A stretch of 64,000 bases of DNA, from positions 165,108,567-165,172,566 of the forward strand of contig NC_133330.1 of assembly GCF_042186555.1 (NCBI RefSeq). The letters run 5' to 3'. Source of the stretch: Aquarana catesbeiana. Taxonomy: Eukaryota; Chordata; Amphibia; Anura; Ranidae. Both the position numbers and the translations under genes were made by a program. Shown piece after piece: positions 33,884-45,230 of this stretch (position 1 is its first letter; each line of letters starts with the position of its first letter). The notes beneath the pieces are model-generated. The model was given only the letters and a program-made list of their open reading frames with translations, did no database searches and was not told where the DNA came from.

Positions 33884-35014
33884 CAGCAAAATTAGGCCGC
33901 TGGAACGCAGGTGGAGCGCAAACGTCCGGGTTACCTCCACCTAGCGGTACGAGCGTTCCCAATCCACTTGAGCGGTTAATGGATAGGTATATCTAGTCCA
34001 CTTAGCGGTGCTCTGGATATATGCTTGCTGTAACACATTGTTTGCTGCTGCAATACCATAGCAAGCTATGCTGGTCTGTGGTATTTTTATTGGAGACTTT
34101 TATCTGAGGAAAAACGATTATTTTTTGTTGGAATCAACTTTATTTTTGTTGGAATAAATTTTATTTTTAATGTACTACACTATGGGAGTCCACCATTCCT
34201 TTTTTTCACATGAGTAACAAAGTTCCATGCTTCTGTGTATGCTGAGGACCACCTCGTGAACCCATCCTTTACGCTGACGAGGAGATCGTAGAGGCCACAT
34301 TTGCATGCGAATTGCCCCTTTGGGGTGAATGGATCTGGTGAGTGGGGATCCTTGAGGGGGAGCACCAAGTCACCAAGACGTTGAATGCACTCAAGTCACG
34401 TGTTTGAGCTTAATGTCTATTTTCATTTTATATTTTTTATTTATTTTTCACCACGGTGAAGATTTTTTCACAACTATGGACTGTCTACTAATCATGCAAT
34501 GATAAAAACACTTTACAAAATAGATCAAGATTTAAAATTAATTCAAAATGTCTGTTCACTGACACGCTATGATCACTTATATGCTTATTGTAATTGTTGA
34601 TATTTTGATATATATTAGTCACAGGATTATTAATATTTACTAAAGTGGGTGTACGTTTATACAATAACATTATTATGGTTTCATACACATTGAATGTATG
34701 TAAACTCACCTTTGATGTACATTCCCAATAGGGAGTGTCGCTTGCATACCACTGTCAGGTATCTTTTACTTCGGGGGGCAACCTGGCCTGGAGCCAGGGT
34801 GCCGTCCTTATAATTTAGTCATTTTTTCTCATCATTGTTTTCTTCACATTTTTTTCTCATCCGCCAGAACTAGCCTTAGGGAGCGCCATTACCCCCTTTT
34901 TTATATATACACTTAGTCTGAAGCACCTTCGGGGTGTCTCCTCAGGGGGGGGCTGCATACCTATATATTGTCCTAAGCGCAGTCATTACACATTACTCCA
35001 TGGAGAGCATATTA

Positions 35015-36292
35015 GCCCACATGAATCTGTGTTAAAGAATAATGCCTAGAACATGTTTCATGCCGGTAGTTGAGAGTAGCTGGGACAGAATTGGAAACAA
35101 TCCGAAGCTGGGAAAGAAAAACCCCCGTGACAAACACCGCTGTGTGTTGAAGTATGGACCAACTTCTTGATGATGGAGTGCTACCATGCTCTGAACCCCC
35201 ACGTGGGGTTGAAGGGATGAACCTGAATTAGTTTGCTTCTGAAACATGCGGCATGCCAAACCCAAGGAAACAAAACCTAGAGAAAACTGACAACAGACAA
35301 CCAGACATGAGAACACCACCCCTCTATGCCTACCTGAGTATAAGAATGTGAGCAGTAATGACCAGACCACAGCGCGTGAATGACCCTGATGCCGGGCTCC
35401 CATGCCCACCAGAGTGTATGAAAGCAAGTGAGCCTGAGTAACCTGCAGCGCAGAGACAGGTAATTAAAACTGAACACTCAGGACTGGTGTACCCACAGAC
35501 CATGGTGGGTAGTCATACAGGTATAATGAAATGAAAACGTGCATCATATGACGTGTGTTATACGGGCGAGAAGATTGTGATCAACAATCATTTAAAAACT
35601 AAACCTCAGTCCGTATGGATCTGTAGACGTGATAGATCCTGCAATGTGAGCACTAGCTAACTAGACCCAAGTAAACAAAGAAACATGAACGAAAGGTACG
35701 ATGAGACATGGAAACAAACAAAGATGAAACGGCTGTTTGTTTTTTCCCGAACTGCATGGCACCGACCTGCTGTGGTAGAAAACGTGCTATAGCAGAAAAC
35801 GCTAAAACAGAACCGCTATGACTGATCCGCTATGACAGAACATGCTGACAGAACCGCTGTGACTGATCCGCTATGATATCACCACTGTGACTTGACCACG
35901 CTGTGGGAGCACACGCTTTGAAAGACCTGCTATGACAGAACTGCTGTGACAGGAATATGCTTGGATCGACACCGCCCTGCCTGAACACACTGACAGCACA
36001 CGCTATGATTGTAACATGCTGACTGGAACACGCTGTGACAGAACACGCTATGACAGTACCATGCTGACTGGACATACTATGACTGAAGCACACTGATAAA
36101 AGATCGTTACTCGAGTTCAAATGGCATATATGAAGAGACTAATGATTTGCCCATTGCTAGTTAGCAGTATGACCGGCATACTGTGTAGATACTGCTTTCT
36201 ACCCTTGATTTTTACCAACATTTGCGTTGCATTTTGAGAGGATTCTTGAAAACTGCAATGTAAGCCTGTAATCTAGCTACCTTTGGCAGGTG
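35015..36292. other. Unassigned block, continuation after insertion B
   Basis: This continues the sequence interrupted at 31938. Minus-strand open stretches (35032-35427, 35830-36120) show no recognisable domain; the second is the shadow of a short-period repeat. No exon or RNA gene was identified. Confidence 0.4.
35755..36105. repeat. Degenerate minisatellite, CGCTATGACAGAAC-like unit
   Basis: About twenty imperfect units of roughly 13-18 bp, variants of (A/C)ACGCTATGACAGAAC and TGCTGACTGGAAC, run through the interval with variable spacing. Confidence 0.75.
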
Positions 36293-36313
36293 CCCCCCCC
36301 CCCCCCCCCCCCC
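36293..36313. repeat. Poly(C) tract
   Basis: Twenty-one consecutive C residues. A shorter C run of 17 lies at 31376-31392. Confidence 0.95.
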
Positions 36314-37187
36314 ATGATGCCGGCATGAGCCCGGGAGAATTAGGTGGATGGGGCCCCCCATGATGCCAAAAAAAAAAATGGAAGTGACCTGCGTCGGCTG
36401 CAACCCTGAATGCAACACCGGATCAGATTGGAGGAGGGATATGTACCCCTCAGGCTCCTCCTACAAATACAGGCTGACCTTCTTACATGCTGTGTAATGT
36501 GTGAAAACTGTATGTTTGGCCTAAACAAATCAAGGAATCAAACTTGGTAAAAAGTTGATTGTGATATAATGTTAGTTTTTTTTTTTTTTTTTCTTTGGGG
36601 CATATGTTTCTGCTTCAGTTTTCCCGTGTGTGTTTTTTAATTCATGGCGAAGATAGCTAATACTTATCATATGTAGAACCCTGGCATTCTGAATAAACCA
36701 GATCTAAAAAAACTGCAGGTGTTTGATGCTTTCATCCATCTTGATGAACACATTTTACTCCAGTGTGTTCCTTCTAAAGATGGTTTCTTTAAAAAAAAAA
36801 AAAAAATCTAAATTGTTTACTGTTTTTCTCAATCATCAGAGAACAAAAAGAACCTTGCCCTCGCTATGTTTATTATGTGTTCCAATTCATACAGCATACT
36901 GTACCTAAACAATATGTTTCTTAGGAGAAAGTCATGGCACAGCAGTAAGTGGAAGGAAATCTCCTCAAAGTCGGGAGAGATCCCATTTTAGAGGGGGTAT
37001 GGTTATCCCATGAATCTACGGTTTGGATTTTCCATCCATTTATTATTATTATTATTTATTTTTTTTTTTTTTTTGTCCTGTGCAGGTGGTCACCTAGACA
37101 AATTAATAGAATGAATCTTCCTATCTGAGTCAAAGTGAATGATTTAAATCCTCTTCTTCTTTTTTTTTTTTTTTTTTCCCTTTTAAG
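36314..37187 (+). other. End of atf6 intron 1
   Basis: No element recognised. T-rich runs at 36575-36592, 37059-37075 and 37161-37177 precede the polypyrimidine tract and AG of exon 2. Confidence 0.5.
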
Positions 37188-37267
37188 GTTCTTCACTGTT
37201 TGATGAATTGAACGGCTTAGTTGATGTTGATGATGATTTATTTCAAGATGGGGAATGCAATATCTTT
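37188..37267 (+). CDS. atf6: ATF6 exon 2
   Basis: An 80-nt exon with a strong acceptor (a pyrimidine tract of more than 20 bases, then TTTTAAG) and a consensus donor TTT|GTAAGT. It completes the split Ser codon from exon 1 and adds 26 residues, SSLFDELNGLVDVDDDLF to CNIF, ending in phase 0. The stretch corresponds to SALFAELGYFTDTDELQL in mammalian ATF6: an S(A/S)LF-EL core then an acidic run, part of the N-terminal transactivation region. The exon is only 16 bp from the antisense L1-C insertion (37284), whose target duplication starts at the third base of the intron. The donor itself is intact. Confidence 0.9.
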
Positions 37268-37283
37268 GTAAGTATATAATCTT

Positions 37284-40200
37284 TTTCTTTTTTTTTTTAT
37301 CAAAAAGGGTTTTATTGCTCATAAAAAACAAACAGTACATTTATACATGAACCATAATCAACATTTTTTTCCCAAGTATTAAAATAGCCATCAATCAAGT
37401 ATTATAGTTTACAACTTAAAACTTTCAACATTCGGACTATATGTCCCATCTGATTTAACCAGAAGTATGTTCTCCAGTTGCCGCACACCTTCCTACTCCA
37501 TCCTCCATTTACACATTTTCTACAGCTACATGTCATATTTGTCATGTGGCCTATCTCCCAACCACCTGACAGATACCTCATTCAGTCTTTGAATTCAAGC
37601 ACTTCTTAACAGTCTCATCTGTACCAATTCCATGGGGCTTATTCCAGGCACATCTAACCACGGGTCCCACAGTCTATCAAATTTTCCAGGGCTCCCCCTA
37701 TGCTGGTGTATATATATTTTTCCATTATAAGTGTTTTTCCCATGTTTTGTAGCCATGTTTTACAACTAGGTGGCGTAGCAGATTTCCATCCCATCAGTAT
37801 TACCTTCCTAGCCTGAAACAGCGCCCGTGCAAAGGCGACCCTCGTCACCTCCTCCGCAATCACCCCCTTCAGAACTCCCAGTAAACAACACAACGGATCT
37901 AGGGGGACATTGGCCTGGAACACCTGATTTAGTGTAGCCAGGACCTCCGTCCAGTACCTATGGAGTTTGGGGCAACGCCAAAGGAGGTGAATCAGGTCCC
38001 CAGCTGCTGCCCTGCATCTGCCACATAGTGAGTTGGTGCTCTGCCCATTCTGTATAACTTTACAGGGGTATAATGTACTCTCAATAGGATATATAGTTGG
38101 GAGACCTTTTGCGCCACGTTTAGTGAGCAGGTGTTAACCGCTTGCAAAGCTTCATCCCACACCTCCCCGGATATGGGGCCCACATCCGCCTCCCATTGAG
38201 CAGCCGCCCTTGTGGGATACCCTTCTATGAATGACGATAATGGCATGTTATAGCATTATGAGATTATGCTTTTAGTCTCTGACGCCTCCTGCATCATATA
38301 AAAAACCGGTGTGGGGGACTGGGACCAATCTGTCGCATCCCCTTGTGCTTTAATTGCATGCTGTAATTGTAAATAATAAAATAACATACTGGTAGGCAGA
38401 GAATATTTAGCTTGTAAATCCTTGAAAGATAACAATGTTCCATTACTAAAAATCTGATTCAGATGAGTGATACCCCTGCAGCGCCACCTGGGCCCTTGTT
38501 GGATCTTGGCTAGTTCTGCATATGTTTTATTTTCCCAAAGTGGGCTATACTTGGTAAAGCCTGTCACATTTTGCAGTTGTTTAGCCTTGTTCCAAACCTT
38601 CTGAAGAGGTGTATATGTGGGCATTTGCTTGTTGGGCCTTTGGAAAAGGTGGGCCTCCAATCCCTCGTGTACTGACTCCGCCCCTGTGCCCACCAGCATA
38701 AGCTTAGCCGATGAGCCCATCGGCGAAGTGGCCATGGCACCTATCAGATGCTGCAATTGTGCTGCCAAGTAGTATATCCAGGGATTGGGGAGGGCAAGGC
38801 CTCCCCCCTCCTTTGAACACTGCAGCTTAGTGTAATAACTACCGGTGTGTTATGTAGCATGTACAGAAATTGTGGCATCAGAATCATCTTTATGAGATTC
38901 ACTTTCCCTGCCAGGGACATTTTAAGTTTATTCCATACATTTATTTTATCTCTAAACCACGATAGCAGAGGTATTCAGGCTACAGAATTCAGTAAGTTTG
39001 GGTGAGATGTTTATACCTAAGTATTTAAAGGTAGATACTATGGGTATCTGGCTTGGGGGTCTCTCGTTAGTTATCGGCGATCCATCTATAAACATTAATG
39101 CAGATTTAGTCCAGTTAATAGTGAGGCCTGAAAAGTGGCCAAATTTCATTATAAGGGACATTACCTGATCTAGGGATCCCTCCGCGTCTTCCAAGAACAG
39201 AAGCATGTCATCGGCGTAGAGCATGATTTTTTCATGCAATTCGCCATACCGAAAACCCCTAATCTGTGGGCAATCTCTCACCTGTGCCGCAAGGGGCTCT
39301 ATAGCCAGTGCAAAGAGCAGAGGAGACAGAGGGCACCCCTGTCTAGTCCCCCTGCCCAGTCCAAAGGCATGTGACATTCTATCTGCCATACGTATGGCTG
39401 CCCGTGGAGTATCATATAACAGCCTCACCCACCGGATGAACCTGGGCCCAAACCAAACTTGGCCAGAACCGCCCACAGTAACCTCCAGCACATGCTGTCA
39501 AATGCCTTATTGGCATCAAGAGACAACAAGGCCCTGCGACCCGTAGAATCCCAGGGAGTCTGCATGTTTAAGTATAGTCGTCTAAGATTGGTCGCTTTAG
39601 ATGTTCGAGGCATAAACCCTGCCTGATCTGAGTGGACGATTGATCTGACAATCCTATTGACCCGCATGGCCAGCACTTTAGCTAGTAATTTAATATCGCT
39701 CTGTAGCAGCGATATAGGCCTGTAGGAGGAGGGGTCTAAGGGGTCTTTACCCATTTTTAGCAGTAGTATGATATTAGCTTTAGTCATGGTGGTGGGTAGC
39801 CTTCCCAATGTAAAGGAGGCATTTAATACACCTCAAGCAGTTTGGGTAAGATTATTTCGCCATATTGGGTATAGACCTCCATGGGAAGCCCATCGTCCCC
39901 CGGGGCCTTGCAGGTAGGGAAAGAGGCTGCTGCCTCCCTCAATTCGTCTAGCGAAATTGGTGCTTCCAACTCTCCCCTCGTTTGGTGGGTCAGAGTTGGA
40001 AGTGTTATTGTACCCATGTATGTCTGCAGTTCCTCGTCTGTGTAACTGTCACATGGTTTGTATACCTCAGCATAGAAAGATGCCAGCTCCTCTATAATTT
40101 TCTCCGGATCATTCACCAGACGTCCCGAAGAGCTACGTATCGCTCCTATAGCAGGGGACGACTGTTGAGATCTGGCTATCCTAGCCAGCAATCTGCCAGT

Positions 40201-40923
40201 TTTTTCACCTTCTTCGTAAAATGCTTGTTTGGTAAAGAACCGTTTGCGTTCCGCGGCGGAGGATCTCAACCGGTCCAGGGACTCCTGAGCCGATATCCAT
40301 GCCTCCCTCGCGGACTCTGATGAGTCTAAGACAAAAGCAAGCTCCAATTGCTTCACCCGGTCTTCCACCTGTATCAGCAAGGCTGAGGAATTGTATTTTA
40401 TGTCAGCAATTTCAGCTATAAATGTACCCCTTAGGCATGCCTTAAATGCATCCCATCTCATTAGTAAATCAGTTTGTCTCCGGTTGTCAGAAAAGTATTG
40501 TTCTATCTGTTTCACTACTCTATCGTGGGAAGTAAAAAGTTTTAACCAAAAAGCATTCAGTTTCCATGGGGCTCTCGGTAGTGAGGTCGCCGGCCTGGTA
40601 ATAAGGTAGGCGGCCAGAGGGGAGTGATCAGAAACCCCCCAGGGTAAATAATCCACCTTGTGCAGAATGCTTAGAAGTTGTGGGGACCCCACACACAGGT
40701 CTATACGGGAAAGTGACCCATGGGTTTTGGAAAAGCATGAAAACTGTTTGGTCGTGGGGTGTTTAGCTCTCCACAAGTCTAACCATCCCACCTCTACCAG
40801 TAATCTACTCAAAATAATGCCTCTGCTCCCCGAAGGCGGCTGTGCCGGGGGATGCCTGTCAAGTCTGGGATCTAGGTAGCCATTAAAGTCTCCCATGATC
40901 ATTATAGGGACATCAGGTTTGTC
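37284..40923 (-). mobile_element. L1/Tx1-like LINE, 5'-truncated, antisense (L1-C)
   Basis: A 3,640-bp insertion with a perfect 14-bp target duplication, AAGTATATAATCTT (37270-37283 and 40924-40937). The 3' end is the T-rich left side, so the element is antisense to atf6. It contains most of ORF2 and is truncated within the endonuclease. It sits 16 bp into intron 2. Confidence 0.92.
37654..40902 (-). pseudogene. L1-C ORF2 (partial endonuclease, RT, C-terminus)
   Basis: On the minus strand the product begins inside the endonuclease at IMGDFNGYLDPRLDRHP, then SRIDL and GVSDHSPLAAY. RT motifs follow: CKAPGDDGLPMEVY (about 39890), SSYRPISLLQSDIKLLAKVL, DQAGFMP, LSLDANKAFDSMCW, GTRQGCPLSPLLFALAIEPL and an intact YADDMLLFLED (about 39190-39225). 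C-terminal pieces extend to 37654 through several frame breaks (near 39820, 39450, 38950, 38780, 38250 and 37930). It is less decayed in the RT core than L1-A and L1-B, but truncated and frameshifted. Confidence 0.88.
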
Positions 40924-41009
40924 AAGTATATAATCTTAAACTGAATAAATGAGTGCAGCATTTGAGACCCGGGGAATCCCAACTAAGCATAAGCTATATC
41001 TCTAAGGGT

Positions 41010-41234
41010 GCTTTCACACTGGGGTGGTGCTGGCGTTAGCAGTAAAGTGCCGCTACTTTTAGCGGCGCTTTACCGCTGTTATAGCGATGCTTTTCGGCCG
41101 CTAGTGGGGCGTATTTAACCCCGGGCAGGGCGGTGCGGGAGTGGTGTATACACCGCTCCTGCACCGCCCCAAAGATGCTGCTTGCAGGACTTTTTTTATC
41201 CCATCCTGCAAGCACACCGCCCCAGTGTGAAAGC
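41010..41234. mobile_element. MITE with GCTTTCACACTGGGG ends
   Basis: Perfect 15-bp inverted ends (41010-41024 and 41220-41234) surround GC-rich palindromic DNA, including GCCGCTAC..TAGCGGC. No reading frame. The superfamily is not settled because no clean target duplication was seen. Confidence 0.7.
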
Positions 41235-41377
41235 TTGAGTGCTGGGAAAGCATGAGAGGCGCTTTGCAGGTTTGCAGCATGAGAGGCACTTTGCAGGTTC
41301 CCCCCCCCCTTTTTTTTTTGTGTTTTTTGTTTTGGATGGGTTGGGGTGGAGAGGGATTGGAACACCTGCCAATTTTT

Positions 41378-41474
41378 GAAAAACAACAGAAAGGGAATTG
41401 GCGCTGTTCCGTATGAAAAATAATAACGAATAATAAAGGTGTGTGTATATACTTACTAATAATATGTGTACCAC

Positions 41475-41524
<50 letters not shown>

Positions 41525-42709
41525 TGTATGCATACATATAGTGAGTGTAAACTGTGTGCAATTGGGCAAGGATAAATACTCCCTACCAAGTGATCATAAA
41601 AGTGACTTGTGCTTAAAAATTGATACAGGTAAAAATCAAAAAAGGGGAATCCAAAAAGTGTATCTATAATTAACAACTAAATGTTAAATAGAATACCACC
41701 ATTCCACAAAAAACACACATGTGATGAATTCAAATTATAAACGTCATCTAACTGCTAAACATGTTGTTGAAATGGTAAAAACGAGTAAGAAGGTATATTT
41801 AAGTGTCCATATAAAGTGATGAAGTGCTTCTTCCAATTAGTGCAAGTTTATCCAATAGTAAACAGTGAATGTGCCAAAACGAGTGACGGTGCTCCCCTCT
41901 TGTGCCTTCACTCACCAGAGCGCTTCATTCCTGCAGGGGTACAAGCATGAAGTGTAGATGATACGAATCCCAATCTCAAAGTTGCGGTATCCACCTCGTT
42001 CCCAGCATCAGAGCGAAAAAAATCATCAACGGGCGGAAGGGAAGCAGACTCCAATGTCTTCCTTCTGCACTCTAGATCCCAGCCAAGTATCCACATGTAT
42101 ATGTTTAAAAAAGAAAAAAAACATCCACATAGAGTAATTCCGTTTTATTGGTAAAAAGAAGGTTAACAGTTTCAAAAAGGATTAAAAAAGAGAGGAGAGG
42201 CAGCGTACTGGCTCACATGCTCTCCGAGCGTAGTGCGGGGGGTAACGCTCTCCTCACCTATACATGTGGATACTTGGCTGGCATCTAGAATGCAGAAGGG
42301 AAACATTGGAGTCTCCTTCCCTTCCACCCGTGGATGATTTTTTTCGCTCTGATGCTGGGAACGAGGTGGATACCGCAGCTTTGAGATTGGGATTCGTATC
42401 ATCTACACTTCACGCTTGTACCCCTGCTGGGGTGAAGCGCTCTGGTGAGTGAAGGCAATTGCCCAATTGCACACAGTTTACACTCACTATATGTATGCAC
42501 ATACATATTTATATGTTTAATTGGTGGTACACATATTATTAGTAGGTATATGCACACCTTTATTATTCATTATTATTTTTCATATGGAACAGCGCCAATT
42601 CCCTTTCTGTTGTTTTTCATATTGAGATTGGGTCCCATCTTGGTGGGACTCTCTGTATAGGGAGGCAGCAGTTACACACTTCCTAAGCACAGATTTCTTT
42701 GACACATTT
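41378..42709 (+). mobile_element. Palindromic (head-to-head) insertion C
   Basis: A 1,332-bp insertion flanked by CACCTGCCAATTTTT (41363-41377) and CACCTGCCAGTTTTT (42710-42724), a 15-bp duplication with one difference. The uninterrupted target is visible in the sister repeat at 13806-13820 (reverse strand). The arms pair, for example AACAGAAAGGGAATTGGCGC (about 41387) with GCGCCAATTCCCTTTCTGTT (about 42593), and a second inverted pair around 41900-42110 and 42260-42450 is a further inverted copy. The right tail holds GGGAGGCAGCAG and ends CCTAAGCACAG. A (TA)n run lies at about 41477-41516. Confidence 0.78.
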
Positions 42710-42724
42710 CACCTGCCAGTTTTT

Positions 42725-43035
42725 ATTGCTGTCTGAGCCCCTGTTAAGGAGATTTATCCTCTCTATTTGTCCTGTTTACCATTATCATTGAAAGTGAAAG
42801 TTAAAAAAAAATACATTTTTGGTTGTCCCCAGGAAAGTAATAGAGGGGAAATCTTTCAATGGGGACATGAGTTCTGGTGACCTGGGGGTCCCCAAGGAAT
42901 TCCCTTAATTTGCAGGGATTTCCTCTCACTTCCTGTTTGGCTATGGGACAGGAAGTGAAGGTAATTCTCCGCAATGGGACACAGATGGTGGGGGGGAGGA
43001 GTTTTGCCTATAGTTCTACTTTAAGGCAAAATAAT
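42725..43035 (+). repeat. Interspersed repeat, plus-strand copy
   Basis: This is the continuation of 41335-41362 after insertion C. CACTTCCTGT and ACAGGAAGTG flank a short spacer near 42929-42959. It matches 13540-13860 on the other strand and fragments at 4803-4836 and 6090-6175. Confidence 0.7.
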
Positions 43036-43739
43036 AGCTTAGGTCTCTTTTTTTATACATATTTCATTAACTTCTTTTTATAGAAGTATTGTGAATTGAA
43101 ATTTTGAATGATTACAAAAAACTTCTTATGTTAGTACAGATAAATACCCAGCACCTGCCTTTTTTGTTTTCAGCTCTGCGTCTACAATCCCACATTCAGC
43201 AGATGGTTTTCACTGGTATGGGATCGAAAACCCTGTAAAGTTCAAAATTTGCTTAGATCTTTAAAGGGGTTGTAAAGGTAATTTTTTTTTTTTTTTAACC
43301 ACTTGAGCCCCGGACCATTATGCTGCCTAAGGACCAGAGGTCTTTTTCCAATTTGGCACTGCGTCGCTTTAACTGCTAATTGCGCGGTCATGCAATGCTG
43401 TACCTAAACGAAATTTGCGTCCTTTTCTTCCCACAAATAGAGCTTTCTTTTGATGGTATTTGATCACCTCTGCAGTTTTTATTTTTTGCGCTATAAACGG
43501 AAAAAGACCGAAAATTTTGAAAAAAAATGATATTTTCTATTTTTTGTTATAAAAAAAATCCAATAAACTAAATTTTAGTCATACATTTAGGCCAAAATGT
43601 ATTCGGCCACATGTCTTTGGTAAAAAAAATGTCAAGCATATATTTATTGGTTTGCGCAAAAGTTATAGCGTCTACAAACTAGGGTACATTTTCTGTAATT
43701 TACACAGCTTTTAGTTTATGACTGCCTATGTCATTTCTT

Positions 43740-45230
43740 GAGGTGCTAAAATGGCAGGGCAGTACAAACCCCCCCCAAATGACCCCATTTTGGAAAGTAG
43801 ACACCCCAAGGAAATTGCTGAGAGGCATGTTGAACCCATTGAATATTTATTTTTTTTGTCCCAAGTGATTGAATAATGACAAAAAAAAAAAAAAATATTT
43901 ACAAAAAGTTGTCACTAAATGATATATTGCTCACACAGGCCATGGGCCTATGTGGAATTGCACCCCAAAATACATTCAGCTGCTTCTCCTGAGTATGGGG
44001 ATACCACATGTGTGGGACTTTTTGAGAGCCTAGCCGCGTACGGGACCCCGAAAACCAAGCACCGCCTTCAGGATTTCTAAGGGTGTAAATTTTTGATTTC
44101 ACTCTTCACTGCCTATCACAGTTTCAGAGGCCATGGAATGCCCAGGTGGCACAAAACCCCCCCCCCAAATGACCCCATTTTGGAAAGTAGACACCCCAAG
44201 CTATTTGCTGAGAGGCATATTGAGTCCATGGAATATTTTATATTTTGACACAAGTTGCGGGAAAGTGACACTTTTTTTTTTTTTTGCACAAAGTTGTCAC
44301 TAAATGATATATTGCTCACACAGGGCATGGGCATATGTGGAATTGCACCCCAAAATACATTTAGCTGCTTCTCCTGAGTATGGGGATACCACATGTGTGG
44401 GACTTTTTGGGAGCCTAGCCGCGTACGGGGCCCCGAAAACCAAGCACCGCCTTCAGGATTTCCAAGGGTGAAAATTTTTGATTTCACTCTTCACTGCCTA
44501 TCACAGTTTCGGAGGCCATGGAATGCCCAGGTGGCACAAACCCCCCCCCCAAATGACCCCATTTTGGAAAGTAGACACCCCAAGCTATTTGCTGAGAGGC
44601 ATGGTGAGTATTTTGCAGCTCTCATTTGTTTTTGAAAATGAAGAAAGACAAGAAAAAACTTTTTTTTTTTTCTTTTTTCAATTTTCAAAACTTTGTGACA
44701 AAAAGTGAGGTCTGCAAAATACTCACTATACCTCTCAGCAAATAGCTTTGGGTGTCTACTTTCCAAAATGGGGTCATTTGGGCGGGTTTTGTGCCACCTG
44801 GGCTTTCCATGGCCTCCGAAACTGTGATAGGCAGTGAAGAGTGAAATCAAAAATTCACGCCCTTAGAAAGCCTGAAGGCGGTGCTTGGTTTTCGGGGTCC
44901 CGTACGCGGCTAGGCTCCCAAAAAGTCTCACACATGTGGTATCCCCGTACTCAGGAGAAGCAGCAGAATGTATTTTGGGGTGTAATTTCACATATTCCCA
45001 TGGCATGTTTGAGCAATATATCATTTAGTGACAATTTTGTGCAAAAAAAAAAAAAAAAAATTTGTCTCTTTCCCGCAACTTGTGTCGCAATATAAAATAT
45101 TCCATGGACTCGACATGCCTCTCAGCAAATAGCTTGGGTGTCTACTTTCCAAAATGGGGTCATTTGGGGGGGTTTTGAACTGTCCTGGCATTTTATGCAC
45201 AACATTTAGAAGCTTATGTCACACATCACC
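43740..45230. repeat. Palindromic array of ~385-bp units
   Basis: Three direct copies (the AAATGACCCCATTTTGG landmark at about 43778, 44166 and 44547) are followed by two inverted copies (CCAAAATGGGGTCATTTG at about 44763 and 45150), with a centre near 44,665 inside AAAACTTTTTTT. Each unit carries GTACGGG-CCCCGAAAACCAAGC and TGTCACTAAATGATATATTG. Open frames in this interval are shadows of the repeat. Confidence 0.85.

Larger units (their letters stand above)
31939..34998 (+). mobile_element. Palindromic (head-to-head) insertion B, 3 kb
   Basis: A 3,060-bp insertion flanked by a perfect 16-bp duplication, CATGGAGAGCATATTA (31923-31938 and 34999-35014). Left arm 31939-33379 and right arm about 33481-34914 are near-identical inverted copies of about 1.44 kb, separated by about 100 bp. 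An unpaired tail (34915-34998) follows only on the right and ends CCTAAGCGCAGTC...ACACATTACT. Each arm carries one hammerhead-like fold and a CCCTTTGGGGTGAATGGATC-type block. The largest frames in the arms are mirror images (32859-33095 minus, 33760-33996 plus) and encode nothing recognisable. High arm identity indicates a young insertion or ongoing gene conversion. Confidence 0.85.

Noticed and set aside
32859..33996. Mirror-image 78-codon open frames (MRGGTDMAASLISDVV-type) in insertion B
   Set aside because: They are inverted copies over the hammerhead-like palindromic DNA, with no codon-level or domain evidence for a protein.
42330..42375. CTGATGCTGGGAACG as a hammerhead core in insertion C
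   Set aside because: It lacks the GAAA box and the GA after CUGAN, so it fails the core pattern.
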